Source: Paenibacillus sp. DCT19 (GTDB taxonomy: Bacteria > Bacillota > Bacilli > Paenibacillales > Paenibacillaceae). Taken from it: 64,000 bases of DNA. The stretch spans positions 538,501 through 602,500 of the forward strand of contig NZ_CP029639.1 in NCBI RefSeq assembly GCF_003268635.1. Reading direction: 5' to 3'. Under the pieces are notes generated by a model. It had not been told where the DNA came from, made no database searches, and saw nothing but the letters and a program-made list of their open reading frames with translations. A program made the translations under genes and the position numbers. Shown here one piece after another: positions 45,352 to 55,268 of the stretch. Numbering within the stretch: position 1 is the stretch's first letter; each line of letters starts with the position of its first letter.

Positions 45352-48300
45352 ATGATGCAATCGCTGTATGGTGTATGGCTTGGTGACGTGTTTTTTTGTT
45401 TTTCCGGTGAAACATCGGAACCACGTGTAGATGCATGGAGTCACGTGGTAAGACGGCTAAATTTTGGCGACGGGGGTCGTTTATTTCAGCCTGCCGCTCT
45501 GCGCCTTGCGGAGTTGCGCTGGCCGAATCCGATGCGTAATGCTGCTGAAGCTAAGGGAACAAAGCGTCGGCAATTACTTGGAAGGACGCTCGAGGGACTG
45601 GCGATGTCGCCCAAAGATACATTTAAGCTGCTGCTTCATTGGGACGACAGCATACTGAATGCGGCGGGCATTCAAGCTGGAGAAGAGATTAAATATTGGG
45701 TAAAGGCAGCCGAGTTTACACAAGAATTGTTGCTGCGTGGAGAGATTGCGCCAGCGGCTGAATTTGCTGCGAAGACGGGAGCGCGTCGGCGTACGGGTCA
45801 AGAAACGTTAACGGGAGTATGGCGCCCACGCTTATTACATGAGGCGGACGTAGAGCGATTCCGTGAATTAGCTGAGGCTATGCCGCCAATTGGTCTATCT
45901 GCGCCGGGGGCATACGCGTCTTCGGAACCGGAATCACGAGAAGAGGCAGGCGCGGCTGTATTATTTTCATTTATGAGTGGTATGGTTCATGCTGTTGTCA
46001 CAGGTGAACTGGAGAGCATGGATAGTGACATGTCACGGTATCGAACTCAGTTCCGGCGTGGATCTTCTCCGGTATCAGAGCTGTGGTGGAACAGTTTAAT
46101 ATCGATGTTCCGTCCTGTCACCGTTCAGGGGGCGACGGAGGAACTGACTGAATTCATGGAGATCATTCAGGAAGCAGGGGGCACATCTATGCCCTTGATG
46201 AGAACGGAAGAGATTGCTCCTACAGAAGGTGAAATTAAACTTGTATTACGGCTTGAGCCGCCCCTTGGAGAGCTGGAAACATTATGGGGCATTACGTTCT
46301 GGGTGGACAGTGTACAGGAGCCAGGGCTGAGACTGCCCGCTCGTACAATCTGGGCTCATCCAGAGCGTGATCTAGACCGGGGCAAGGTTCATTATGCCTC
46401 TATTGCAGAACAGCTGCTGATGGCGCTAGGGTACGCAACGGAGCTGGCTCCAGAGCTGGAGACAGCATTGCTTGAGCCGCGTCCTGAAGGAATCCAACTT
46501 TCACAGCAAGCCTTCTTCGAATTTTTAACACATGCCGTACCTCGTTTACAGAAGTCTGGAACGACGGTGCTCATGCCTTCTCGCTGGAGTCGAGCTGGCA
46601 AGCGTCGTGCTGGACTACGCTTGCAGATGCTGAATCGTAACACTGAACAGACGCCGAGCGCTCCATCTGCACTGGGTATGGAACAGCTTGTGGCGTTTAA
46701 GGCTGAACCGATGATCGACGGTAAACCTGTGACACCGGAGGAGCTGGCTGCACTGGCCGAAGCGACGGTTCCGTATGTCATGTTCCGCGGTGAGTGGATT
46801 GAAGTGGATACGAAGGAAATTCGCCAAGTTCTCCGTTATATGAAAAAAGAAGAAGAACAATACATGCCTCTATCGGAATGGCTGCATTTAGCCGCAGAAG
46901 AAGGGGAAGATGCCGCTTGGAAAGGTCTATCGGTCTTTGGCGCAGAATCGGAAGGTCTACTATCCTTCTTACTGGATGGACAGGTGCTACGCAGTATAGA
47001 ACCGCGCCAAGTGCCAGGAGAGCTGCATGGCGAGCTTCGTCCGTATCAGGAACGGGGATATCAGTGGTTATCGGCTATGCGAGAGCTAGGGTTCGGTGTA
47101 TGTCTGGCGGACGATATGGGTCTCGGTAAGACCATTCAGGTGATAACCTGTCTGCTCGACCTGAAGCACGAGGAGCAACAGATCGCCGCGCAGGAAGCGG
47201 AAGAGAATGATGGGGAGACATTGGAGACACGAGCAGATGGCACATCGGAATGGAATGCCGCTGCGTATTCGCAGGGAATTCATCTGCCTGCATTGATTGT
47301 GTGTCCAACCTCCCTTCTGGGAAACTGGCAACGGGAACTGAAACGGTTCGCTCCTGACCTAACCCTCTATATTCATCATGGAGGACAGCGACTGCACGGT
47401 GCTGCATTCCAGGCAGAAGCACAGGCGCATGATATTGTGTTAACGACATACCATCTAGCTGGACGGGATGGGCCTGATCTCGCTTCACTGCAATGGTCCA
47501 CTGTGGTGCTTGATGAAGCGCAGTATATTAAAAATTATCGTACAAAACAGGCACAGAGCGTGATGCGTCTGTCTGCTCCCCATCGGATTGCAATGACGGG
47601 TACGCCGGTAGAGAATCGGCTCAGCGAGCTGTGGTCCATTTTCCAATTCTTGAATCCAGGGTACTTGGGCACGGCTTCGTCGTTCCGCCAGCGCTATACT
47701 GGTACCGGAACCTCGGAGGAGAATGGCGCTTCTTTGCGGGAGCTTCACCGACTCGTATCTCCATTCATGCTGCGCAGGCTCAAAAGTGATCCAGACATCC
47801 GAAAGGATCTGCCAGAGAAGCTGGAACTGAAATCGTACTGTTCCCTGACACCAGAGCAGACGGTGCTGTATCAACGTGTTGTGGATGATCTGATGGGGGA
47901 TTGGATGGCAGAAATGGCATTGCCCGCAAAGGGATTGTGCTGTCATCACTGACTAAACTGAAGCAGATCTGTGACCATCCGGTGCTAGCGGACAGTAATC
48001 GCAAAGAGAATGCCAAGGTGGAGGCATCTGGCAAGATGGAACGCCTACTGGAGCTTGTAGACGCGATTCGAGACAATGGAGAGTCTGCATTGATCTTCAC
48101 GCAGTATGTGGCTATGGGAGAATTGTTAGTATCGCGATTAACACAGCGCTATGAAGAAGAACCGTATTTCCTGCATGGTGGTGTATCCAAAATGCAACGG
48201 GACGAAATGGTCGAGACATTCCAAAAAGGGGAAGGGCCTTCGTTATTTGTATTATCTCTTCGTGCGGGCGGTGTAGGTCTGAATTTGACGCGTGCAAGTC

Positions 48301-48563
48301 ATGTCATTCATTATGATCGCTGGTGGAACCCTGCGGTGGAGAACCAGGCTACGGATCGGGTGTTCCGTATCGGACAAAATCGCAACGTACAAGTGCATAA
48401 GCTGATCTGTCAGGGGACGTTAGAAGAACGGATTGATGAGCTGATCGAAAGTAAGAAGGCACTCTCCGAGCAGGTCGTAGGTTCCGGTGAGAACTGGTTA
48501 ACTGAAATGTCAGACGATGAGCTGCGTGGACTGATCTCGCTTCAAGGCGAGACTTGGTTATAG
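45352..48563 (+). pseudogene. SNF2-family DEAD/DEAH helicase, frameshifted
   Basis: Large DNA-dependent ATPase of about 1070 residues when repaired. An N-terminal bacterial SNF2 region (about 1-550) precedes the motor: CLADDMGLGKTIQ (Walker A, near residue 585), DEAQ (Walker B, near 720), TGTPVENRLSELWSI (III). The second lobe carries LIFTQYVAMGELL, LHGGVSKMQRDE and SLRAGGVGLNLTRASHVIHYDRWWNPAVE plus QATDRVFRIGQ. The frame is lost just before KGIVLSSLTKLKQICDHPVL. One more G in the G5 run at 47895-47899, or one more A at 47912-47914, repairs it. As given, translation stops at 47952 before the second lobe. It pairs with the SWIM protein gene 22 bp downstream. Confidence 0.88.
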
Positions 48564-48585
48564 GAATAAGTAAAGGGGGATTGTT

Positions 48586-49482
48586 GTGAGCGAAAAATGG
48601 AATGTCGAGCTGCATATGTCCCCCGCTGGATGGACAGCAGAAGTGAAGGAAGAGGTTCATGCATCAACGACTTCGAAGCCGAAAAAGGCTGCGCTAGATT
48701 CGGATGCAATAGATGCAGGAAGCGCTGCATCTGTTGCAACTGAGAAGGGTGTAAAACCCGCTGCCGCAGGTGAAGGTATGTTTACCGTAACCTGCACGCT
48801 GCCACAGCTTGGCGAAGCAGCGCGTGAGGCGATTCTTGCGGAGCTGCGCGAACGTCCACTCGCGCTGTATGCACTGCTGCGCAGCGGCGCGGCTAAAGCC
48901 CAAGCTCCGGTTCCAGCGGAGCTTGCAGCGCTGTTGCCTGCCGCAGCGGAGTTCACGCTGGCTGCGGAGCCTGCCGCGCAGGCCACGCTCGGCGCTGCCG
49001 CCACGTGCAGCTGCGGCAGCCCGGGCTGCGCGCATGTCGCAGCCGCCGTGCAGGCCGCAGCCGCGCGCTACGCGGCCGAGCCGCTGCTGCAGCTTGCGCA
49101 TGCCGGCTTGCCGCGCGAAGCGCTGCTCGCTGGCGTGCTCGGTTCATGGGCGGAGGAACTCGCCCATGAACCCGGCGGCTCTGGCCGCGCAGCCGAGACG
49201 GCTGGCCGCCCGCAGGCGCGGGGCGGCGAAGGCGGCGCTGCCGTCGGCGAGTGGATCGCCGAGGCTGCCGCCGAAGGCGCCATGCACCAGCCGGGGCCGG
49301 GCTTCGGCGCCGTGCAGGTGCAGCTGGCGCAGCCGGGCAAGCCGCCGGCAACGCCGGAGCTAACGGCGCTGCTGCCAGGTGTGCCGGCCGTTGCGGGGCT
49401 TACGCTGATCCGCGAGCGTGTGGCAGCGCGGATCTGGCAGGCTGTCCAGAAGAAGAACAAGGACAGCAAGACGACCAAGTGA
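48586..49482 (+). CDS. SWIM zinc finger protein
   Basis: Protein of 298 residues, GTG start with GGGGGA upstream. The SWIM motif, TCSCGSPGCAHVAA (Cys-x-Cys then Cys-x-His), lies near residues 139-150. Around it are long Ala/Glu/Pro-rich stretches of very high GC (about 48830-49460), without fold-like patterns. SWIM proteins of this size next to SNF2 helicases are a recurrent pair in Bacillota and are thought to act with the helicase on DNA or RNA (family context). It follows the helicase by 22 bp. Confidence 0.85.
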   Translation: MSEKWNVELHMSPAGWTAEVKEEVHASTTSKPKKAALDSDAIDAGSAASVATEKGVKPAAAGEGMFTVTCTLPQLGEAAREAILAELRERPLALYALLRSGAAKAQAPVPAELAALLPAAAEFTLAAEPAAQATLGAAATCSCGSPGCAHVAAAVQAAAARYAAEPLLQLAHAGLPREALLAGVLGSWAEELAHEPGGSGRAAETAGRPQARGGEGGAAVGEWIAEAAAEGAMHQPGPGFGAVQVQLAQPGKPPATPELTALLPGVPAVAGLTLIRERVAARIWQAVQKKNKDSKTTK

Positions 49483-49783
49483 TGCAAGGCGTTAAGCGGG
49501 GAGATCATAGATCATCCCTGCTTATTTGTCATGGTCATCCCCTAGGTATTTGTTTGACATTTGGAGGGGATTTCCATTGGGCTACTTGGAACGACAACAA
49601 CTGGGATTGGGCTATAAAAGGCTGAAAAACAGTCTAATATGCAGATCATCCCATCTGGGGTAATAATGAGTTCGGGTGAAGGGAGTCTTTGGCGGTGGAG
49701 CTTCGCCCGCATATAAGGTATACTGTCGCAGGGGAAGAATGCTTTGCTGCAGATTCCCCTAAACTTAACAGTTTGCAATATAT
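49483..49783. other. Intergenic region, no gene seen
   Basis: About 300 bp between the SWIM gene and the repeat before vanY. Promoter-like TTGACA occurs near 49553. No open frame with a ribosome site and no clear terminator was found. Confidence 0.4.
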
Positions 49784-49831
49784 GAGGTTGTTCAAAAAAT
49801 CCGCTTTTGATTACTTTGAACACGCACTATA
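49784..49831. repeat. GTTCAAAAA element, short copy before vanY
   Basis: GAGGTTGTTCAAAAAATCCG directly followed by CTTTTGATTAC and then TTTGAACACGCACT, the same ends as the long copy at 2595 with nearly the whole middle missing. It lies 27 bp before the vanY start. Confidence 0.7.
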
Positions 49832-49857
49832 ATTTGGATGGCGATAGGAGTTTTTAC

Positions 49858-50832
49858 ATGAAATCACGTACAGGCAGACAACGGAGCATCACTGTGATGC
49901 TGTCCTCATTTATATTATGCGGCATGTTGCTATCAGCTTGTCAGGACGGTTCGAGTGCGAATGAGAGCCAGAATCCGAGCACAGCAGGCAACACACAGCA
50001 GGAATCGGATGGCACAACCATTCATTTTACAGATGATACGGGAACAGATGGTAGCACTCCTAATGAGGGGCAGGATACCCCAGCTACAGACAGCAGTGAT
50101 AACACAGATAGCGGTTCAGATGCAGCGTCAGAAGGGGAGAACCAAGGTTCCTCGGCCGATGGCAATGAAGCGACAGCGGATGATCCTGTGATGCAAGAGC
50201 GTAGTGTCAGTGCATTGCAAAATACAATTGATAGTCAATCGGTCGTGACCAATGCGGAGGCGATGACTGTGATTGTCAACAAACAGCGTAGCTTGCCAGA
50301 AGGTTATGAGCCGAGTGACCTCGTTGAACCGAATGTGAAGTTTTCTTTTGACGAGCCACACGAGAAGCGGCACATGCGTAAGGAAGCTGCGGGGGCATTG
50401 GAGGAGCTGTTTGCAGGTGCCAAAGCGGACGGTATTGAACTTCGCGCCGTGTCTGGCTATCGTTCGTATCAACGCCAAGTATCGATCTACAACAATAATG
50501 TCAAAACCAAAGGTGAAGCATATGCTTCGCGTGTAAGTGCCGTGCCAGGTCGAAGCGAGCATCAGACTGGCCTTGCCATTGATGTGTCCAGTCCAAGTGT
50601 GGGCAATGTGCTTGAAGAAGTATTTGGATCATCGAAAGAAGGTCAATGGCTGGATGAGCATGCGGCTGAATACGGTTATGTGATTCGTTATCCCGAAGGT
50701 GAGGAGGATGTGACGGGTTATGTTTATGAACCATGGCACATTCGCTACGTAGGTAAGGAACTGGCGCAAGACATCGTGAAGAGTGGATTAACCCTCGAAG
50801 AATACTTTGATGAAGCAAATATCAAGTTGTAA
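49858..50832 (+). CDS. D-alanyl-D-alanine carboxypeptidase lipoprotein (VanY-type)
   Basis: Extracytoplasmic peptidase of 324 residues that trims the last D-Ala from peptidoglycan stem peptides. The signal peptide ends LLSAC with Cys28. A Ser/Asp/Gly/Glu-rich linker runs to about residue 110. The LAS-fold domain shows AVSGYRSYQRQVSIYN, PGRSEHQTGLAIDVSS (zinc His and Asp) and YEPWHIRYVGKEL (catalytic Glu/His strand). ATG 49858 has AGGAG upstream. No vanA or vanS genes lie near, so it is a housekeeping carboxypeptidase, not evidence of vancomycin resistance. Short repeat copies flank it on both sides. Confidence 0.92.
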   Translation: MKSRTGRQRSITVMLSSFILCGMLLSACQDGSSANESQNPSTAGNTQQESDGTTIHFTDDTGTDGSTPNEGQDTPATDSSDNTDSGSDAASEGENQGSSADGNEATADDPVMQERSVSALQNTIDSQSVVTNAEAMTVIVNKQRSLPEGYEPSDLVEPNVKFSFDEPHEKRHMRKEAAGALEELFAGAKADGIELRAVSGYRSYQRQVSIYNNNVKTKGEAYASRVSAVPGRSEHQTGLAIDVSSPSVGNVLEEVFGSSKEGQWLDEHAAEYGYVIRYPEGEEDVTGYVYEPWHIRYVGKELAQDIVKSGLTLEEYFDEANIKL

Positions 50833-50874
50833 TGGTGTAGCCCGTCTAATCTAGATATTTTATGTAAGCCCTTA

Positions 50875-50923
50875 TAGAGGTTGTTCAAAAAGCCGAAAAC
50901 CATCCTTTTTGAACACGTACTTA
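50875..50923. repeat. GTTCAAAAAG element, short copy after vanY
   Basis: AGAGGTTGTTCAAAAAGCCG, a gap of about 9 bases, then CCTTTTTGAACACGTACT. The perfect 10-bp inverted pair is kept, so it can form a hairpin. Confidence 0.7.
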
Positions 50924-50925
50924 TA

Positions 50926-50976
50926 CAAACATGGAATGATCCAATCGTTCCTGTTTGTGCAGGGCTTTTTTGTTTT
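50926..50976 (+). terminator. Terminator after vanY
   Basis: ACAAACA and TGTTTGT arms with inner GGAA/TTCC, followed after GCAGGGC by a T-rich tail. Confidence 0.6.
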
Positions 50977-51117
50977 TTTCATAGAGGTTTTGAATTTATA
51001 CATACATTTTGTGTTCGCACAGTGCGGAGTATTGAAGCTTGAAATGAATGGTCTAGAATGACGAAAGTTGGTATAGTTAGGAAAATAAATATGATGATAA
51101 AGCGAGGGAAATAGAGC

Positions 51118-51513
51118 ATGAGCAGACAGCAGGTGTTTACGGGTTCTCCTTGGGAGCCGCTTGTCGGTTATTGCCGGGCGATTAGAGTAGGCAATCGGAT
51201 TGAAGTGGCAGGCACAACGGCGATGCAGGATGGTGTTGTGGTTGGCGCGGGTGATCCTTATGCGCAGACCAGATTTATTTTGCAGACGATTGAGAAGGCA
51301 TTGCAAGAATTGGGTGCTGATCTCACCAATGTTGTGCGAACTCGAATGTTTGTCACGGATATCTCTCGATGGGAAGAAGTAGGTAAGGCGCACGGGGAGT
51401 TTTTTGGACAGATCCAGCCTGTTGCCACCATGGTTGAAGTTAGTGCTCTTATTGATCCTTTGCTTATGGTAGAGATCGAGGTTGAGGCTGTAATCGAGTC
51501 TGAGAAAGCGTGA
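51118..51513 (+). CDS. RidA family protein lacking the catalytic Arg
   Basis: YjgF/RidA-fold protein of 131 residues. Fold motifs are present: EPLVGYCRAIRVGNRIEVAG, VVRTRMFVTDISRWEEVG, and MVEIEVEAVI at the end. At the place of the substrate-binding Arg in the true RidA here (YPARSAVEV), it reads QPVATMVEV, so Ala replaces Arg. Imine deaminase activity is therefore unlikely by the classical route; other RidA subfamilies exist with unknown roles. AGGG sits upstream of the ATG. Monocistronic between terminators. Confidence 0.88.
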   Translation: MSRQQVFTGSPWEPLVGYCRAIRVGNRIEVAGTTAMQDGVVVGAGDPYAQTRFILQTIEKALQELGADLTNVVRTRMFVTDISRWEEVGKAHGEFFGQIQPVATMVEVSALIDPLLMVEIEVEAVIESEKA

Positions 51514-51521
51514 AAAAATAG

Positions 51522-51570
51522 AAAATAACCTTACCCTGTCCCAAACGGACAAGCGGGTAAGGTTATTTTG
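51522..51570. terminator. Strong bidirectional terminator
   Basis: AAAATAACCTTACCC and GGGTAAGGTTATTTT arms enclose an inner TGTCC/GGACA pair; one of the longest stems in the window. Confidence 0.9.
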
Positions 51571-51636
51571 CTTTCTAACCATTACTACAAGGTATGCTAG
51601 AAGTAGTCTACCTTCAGGTGAGCGTGCAAAATCTTA

Positions 51637-52734
51637 TTATTTTGCTTGTTCAGTGTCCGCTTGTCCATCTGTTTGAGGCTGAACGTCGGATATCTCTAAC
51701 ACCACTTTCCAGGCTGTTCCGATCGGTGGGAGACTACGCGTCAGCACAGGGCTGTAAAATCCAATGACTTTAGCACCCTCTGTCAGCTCGGTTAGCTCCA
51801 CAGGGTTCCCTTCGTGATCTACAAGCTGTGTCTCTTCCGTAATATTCAAGATAACATGATCCGGACCTGTCTCTGTCAGTCGTGTGCCGGATATTTCGAT
51901 CTGTGTAATACCCGCTGTAGTTTGAACGCGTTCAACTGTACCTGCTGTACCCAGAACATCTAGGGGTGGTGTCTCAGCTTCTGACCCAGCTACATCCAAT
52001 ACCGTGATTTGATAGGTTGGTGTTTGTGGTGGTAAGCTGCGCGTAGTAATCGCGGAATGTACAGCTTCTACATTCATCCCTAGAGTGAGATCACCCAGTG
52101 AAATCTCCTTACCTTCAGCGGATTTGAATACGGTATCATCGTTGAGGTTAAGAACGATTCCATCTTGACCAGCACCACCAATTTGCACAGATGGATAGCT
52201 ACCGTCCTTATGAATTCTCGTAATAACGCCACGTTCGGTCACATTTTTCACTGCTTCCTCCGACACAATTGTTAAAGTGTTTCCGCTAGCCGTCACCTGA
52301 GCATGGAGAACCTTCTCGGCAAATGAAGCAGGAACATACAATGTGCCATTGATGATTTCCGGTGCTGCCCCTAGTGTGAGTAGCATCTTATTCACGGAAT
52401 ATTGATCCTGCCCTGTGACTACACGTGTCCATGAGTTACCTTGCGTTAATTCAGCAGACTTGTCTGCTTTGTTCCAATCGAGCTCATAGCCTAAAGCTTC
52501 GGTAAGGCTCCGTAGTGCCAGCATTGGCTCTTTATCCGCTGTAGCCTTATAGCCATCAGCTATAGATACGCCGTTAACAAGTACTTTAATCGTAGAGGAC
52601 TGATTCGCTTGATCTGCTGCTGTAATGAGGGGAGCGGGCTGTGTTGTGTTTGGAGTGGCTGCCAACGCCGATCCTCCACCCAAAGCTAAGGAGAGTGCCA
52701 TAAGGGCACTTATTTTTTTCGTGTTGTTGTTCAT
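51637..52734 (-). CDS. Copper-amine-oxidase-N domain protein with duplicated C-terminal module
   Basis: Secreted protein of 365 residues with a signal peptide ending ALA before residue 27. Residues 48-165 are a copper amine oxidase N-terminal-like domain (IKVLVNGVSIADGYKATADKEPMLALRSL, then GTLYVPASFAEKVL), a wall-associated domain common in Paenibacillus. The C-terminal part holds two similar modules: GVITRI...ITTRSLPPQTPTYQITVLDV and GTVERV...LTRSLPPIGTAWKVVLEI, each about 80 residues, which looks like an internal duplication. No catalytic motif is visible. Function not recognised; probably structural or wall binding (inference). Confidence 0.87.
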   Translation of the reverse strand: MNNNTKKISALMALSLALGGGSALAATPNTTQPAPLITAADQANQSSTIKVLVNGVSIADGYKATADKEPMLALRSLTEALGYELDWNKADKSAELTQGNSWTRVVTGQDQYSVNKMLLTLGAAPEIINGTLYVPASFAEKVLHAQVTASGNTLTIVSEEAVKNVTERGVITRIHKDGSYPSVQIGGAGQDGIVLNLNDDTVFKSAEGKEISLGDLTLGMNVEAVHSAITTRSLPPQTPTYQITVLDVAGSEAETPPLDVLGTAGTVERVQTTAGITQIEISGTRLTETGPDHVILNITEETQLVDHEGNPVELTELTEGAKVIGFYSPVLTRSLPPIGTAWKVVLEISDVQPQTDGQADTEQAK

Positions 52735-53090
52735 AGTTGATCTTCCCTTCTTATTCTAGATTGATTCGCATTAAGTATTATTTTCAAACCAACTTTCATG
52801 TTCTAGACGGGATATGTTGCTCCAGTGTTGCACTTTAGGACGCATTAGCGGGCGATATCTGTTCAATATAGTGTCAACATGTCTGTTAGTTGAATCCAAT
52901 GTTATCCAGTATAAATGGAAAGTTTACTCAACGATCAGGTTACGCTGAACCAGATCAGGTTAAATTCAAGTAAGTGGAAATTTCTGCGAGAGCTAGTTGT
53001 CGCACGGTCTGGTTGGACGTAGCGTATTGATCCAGCCCAACTGCGGGCACAATATTGACTACAGGTTTGGAAAAGGAAGGGAGGATGAAG

Positions 53091-54161
53091 ATGAGCACCA
53101 AACAAATGCTGCACATCGGTATGATCGGAACAGGCTCCATTTCAGATCTGCATATGAGGTGTTATGCCAAGAATCCTAACGCGGTGATCTATGCCATCTG
53201 TGATTTGAATGAACAGCGTGCAACAGCGGCAGCCCAGAAGTATGAGGCACAGTCGGTGTATACCGATTATCGTGAAATGTTGAAAGACCCACATGTAGAC
53301 GCCGTAAGTATCTGTACGTGGAATAATACACATGCTGATTTTGCCATTGCCGCCCTTAAGGCAGGTAAGCACGTCTTGTTGGAGAAGCCCGTGGCGACCA
53401 ATGTGGAAGATGCGTTACGGATTGAAGAAGCGGTGAAGAGCAGTGGATGTACCTTCGTTGTGGGGTTTGTCAGGCGGTATGATAACAACATGCAAATGCT
53501 TCATCAATTCATTCAGGCTGGAGAGTTTGGCGAACTGTACTATGCGAAGGCTTCTATTCTGCGGCGTTTAGGTAATCCTGGAGGCTGGTTTGCCGACAAA
53601 AATAGATCCGGTGGTGGCCCACTTATTGATCTGGGTGTACATATTATTGATCAGTGCTGGTATCTGATGGGGCGCCCGAAGCCTGTATCAGTCAGTGGCA
53701 ATACGTATTATAAGCTGGGGAATCGGGCTAATATTGAACATCTGTCCTTTTATAAAGCCGCTGATTATAGCTCTGCCGTGAACAATGTGGAGGATATGGC
53801 GAATGCCTTAATTCGTTTTGAGAATGGCGCATCACTGGCAGTGGATGTGAGTTTCACTCTACATGCGCGCAGCGATGAATCATCCGTTAAATTATACGGG
53901 GAGCGTGGTGGATTCGAGCTGGAGCCGGAAACGCTGATGGTTACAGAGAAAAATAATACGATCCTTAACATAGAGCCGCAAGCCGATAATCCAGGTCTGC
54001 ATATGCATACCGCTTTTCAGAATCAGATTGATCACTTTGTAGATTGTTGCCTGAATGGAACCGAGCCAATCAGCCCAATCGCCGATGGGGTCGCCTCCAC
54101 CCGGATGTTATGCGCAATTTATGAGTCCGCAGAGAAGGGGCATGAGATTCGTCTGGACTAA
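53091..54161 (+). CDS. Gfo/Idh/MocA family oxidoreductase
   Basis: NAD(P)-dependent sugar or inositol dehydrogenase of 356 residues. The Rossmann motif is IGMIGTGSISDLHMRCY, the family Lys is in LLEKPVATN, and the active-site segment GGGPLIDLGVHIIDQCWYL carries the expected Asp and His. ATG 53091 follows GGGAGG by 6 bases; the ATG at 53085 is too close. It is a single-gene unit, and no sugar transporter or kinase is next to it, so the substrate is unknown. Confidence 0.92.
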   Translation: MSTKQMLHIGMIGTGSISDLHMRCYAKNPNAVIYAICDLNEQRATAAAQKYEAQSVYTDYREMLKDPHVDAVSICTWNNTHADFAIAALKAGKHVLLEKPVATNVEDALRIEEAVKSSGCTFVVGFVRRYDNNMQMLHQFIQAGEFGELYYAKASILRRLGNPGGWFADKNRSGGGPLIDLGVHIIDQCWYLMGRPKPVSVSGNTYYKLGNRANIEHLSFYKAADYSSAVNNVEDMANALIRFENGASLAVDVSFTLHARSDESSVKLYGERGGFELEPETLMVTEKNNTILNIEPQADNPGLHMHTAFQNQIDHFVDCCLNGTEPISPIADGVASTRMLCAIYESAEKGHEIRLD

Positions 54162-54180
54162 GGGCGCAGAATGCAACGCC

Positions 54181-54227
54181 AAAAAGCATGCCACATCCGC
54201 ATCGCGTGCGGGAAATGCATGCTTTTT
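54181..54227. terminator. Bidirectional terminator
   Basis: AAAAAGCATGC and GCATGCTTTTT arms with an inner CCGCA/TGCGG pair, serving both convergent genes. Confidence 0.85.
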
Positions 54228-54255
54228 AGGTGTCGGTTCGTTCATTCGGCTGCTA

Positions 54256-54624
54256 TTATTTATTCAACGGTGAATCCTCGTACCCGGGATCTTCATAATC
54301 CGTATCCTGCAGCCGGGACAGCACATTCATGCTCTCTATGGATTGCCGAGTGTCCGACGTGCCGTGGTCATATAGAAATGTGTATAACAAGGTCATCCCA
54401 TCCGAAAATTGCGCTGTCGCTTCGTCGTGATCTGCGGATTTATAAGGCACCGGAGCTCGCTGCAGTGTGTATGCATCATCCTCTTCTAGTACCTTCATCA
54501 GATCTTTTAACTGAATAAGCTCTTCATCGTCCACCATGACTTCAAAAGGTGTTGATTCATTACGTTCGCGTTCGATCAGATTGTGGCTTACCGAGACATA
54601 ATAATGATGTTTGCCTTCCTGCAT
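54256..54624 (-). CDS. Hypothetical protein (122 aa)
   Basis: Small soluble, acidic protein, not recognised. Visible segments are HHYYVSVSHNLIERERNES, then FEVMVDDEELIQLKDLMKVL, a possible helical hairpin, and an acidic tail rich in Asp, Glu and Tyr (DTDYEDPGYEDS). GGAGG lies 8 bases before ATG 54624, which is preferred to 54639. Similar short proteins with the YYVS-x-S start occur in spore formers. No function can be assigned. Confidence 0.72.
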   Translation of the reverse strand: MQEGKHHYYVSVSHNLIERERNESTPFEVMVDDEELIQLKDLMKVLEEDDAYTLQRAPVPYKSADHDEATAQFSDGMTLLYTFLYDHGTSDTRQSIESMNVLSRLQDTDYEDPGYEDSPLNK

Positions 54625-54778
54625 TTGTTTAACCTCCATTCCAAAATGGAAATATCATCCTTCTACTGTTAATAAACAACAGGTTCCATCCTGAAACGAA
54701 TAGCAAACGCATGGTCATATCCCTTCAACCAAGTTCTGCCTTAATCGTTATGCCGCTGAACACGAACCATCCATCTCC

Positions 54779-54964
54779 TTAAGGCTGTCCTCGTTTACTT
54801 TTATTCTGGTTGGATTGAATTACTTGCACGAGTTGTGATAAGGATTGATCCAATCGATCTAGCTTTTCACCAATCGTTTGCAGCACATAGCGGATTAATA
54901 TAAAACATAACGTCACAGGAAATCCTATGTTAGTGACCAGCGAGATCATGTCGGTTGTTTGCAT
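54779..54964 (-). CDS. YvrJ family small membrane protein
   Basis: 61-residue protein: a hydrophobic helix (ISLVTNIGFPVTLCFILIRYVL) with the family motif NIGFP, followed by an amphipathic coiled segment, GEKLDRLDQSLSQLVQVI. This matches YvrJ (PF12841), whose function is unknown. GAGGAGG lies 8 bases before the ATG. Holin-like use has been suggested for similar proteins, but nothing here shows it. Confidence 0.83.
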   Translation of the reverse strand: MQTTDMISLVTNIGFPVTLCFILIRYVLQTIGEKLDRLDQSLSQLVQVIQSNQNKSKRGQP

Positions 54965-55268
54965 CCGCTCTTCCCTCCTCTCAAATGGCTTTGTATATAG
55001 GGAAGAAATATCAAGGAAAGTACAACCCAGATCCCTAACAATAGTTAAAGAATCTCAGCATTCGTAGCTCTATATCTTCATCCAAAATTTCTGATAACAA
55101 GGTCATTCTTTAGTTGTAAAGGATGCTTTGAAATCTCCCTATGTTATGAAGGCGAAATAAGTGAACCAGAGATTGGACTTATCTTGCCCAACTAAATGGA
55201 TAAGGAGATGTATCTATGGCAACCGATAGCAGCAGTGTACATAAAGATTGTGAGCTTCATAATATTGA
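54965..55268. other. Intergenic region, no gene seen
   Basis: About 300 AT-rich bases between the small membrane protein and the convergent end of the lipoprotein gene. A 65-codon plus-strand frame at 55196-55393 overlaps the lipoprotein gene in antisense and has no strong support. Confidence 0.4.

Noticed and set aside
48953..49508. Several long minus-strand frames in the SWIM gene
   Set aside because: Same GC-rich artefact, with Arg/Pro/Ser-rich translations without structure.
49858..50832. Vancomycin resistance determinant
   Set aside because: VanY-type carboxypeptidases are common housekeeping enzymes, and no vanH, vanA, vanX or vanRS genes are present.
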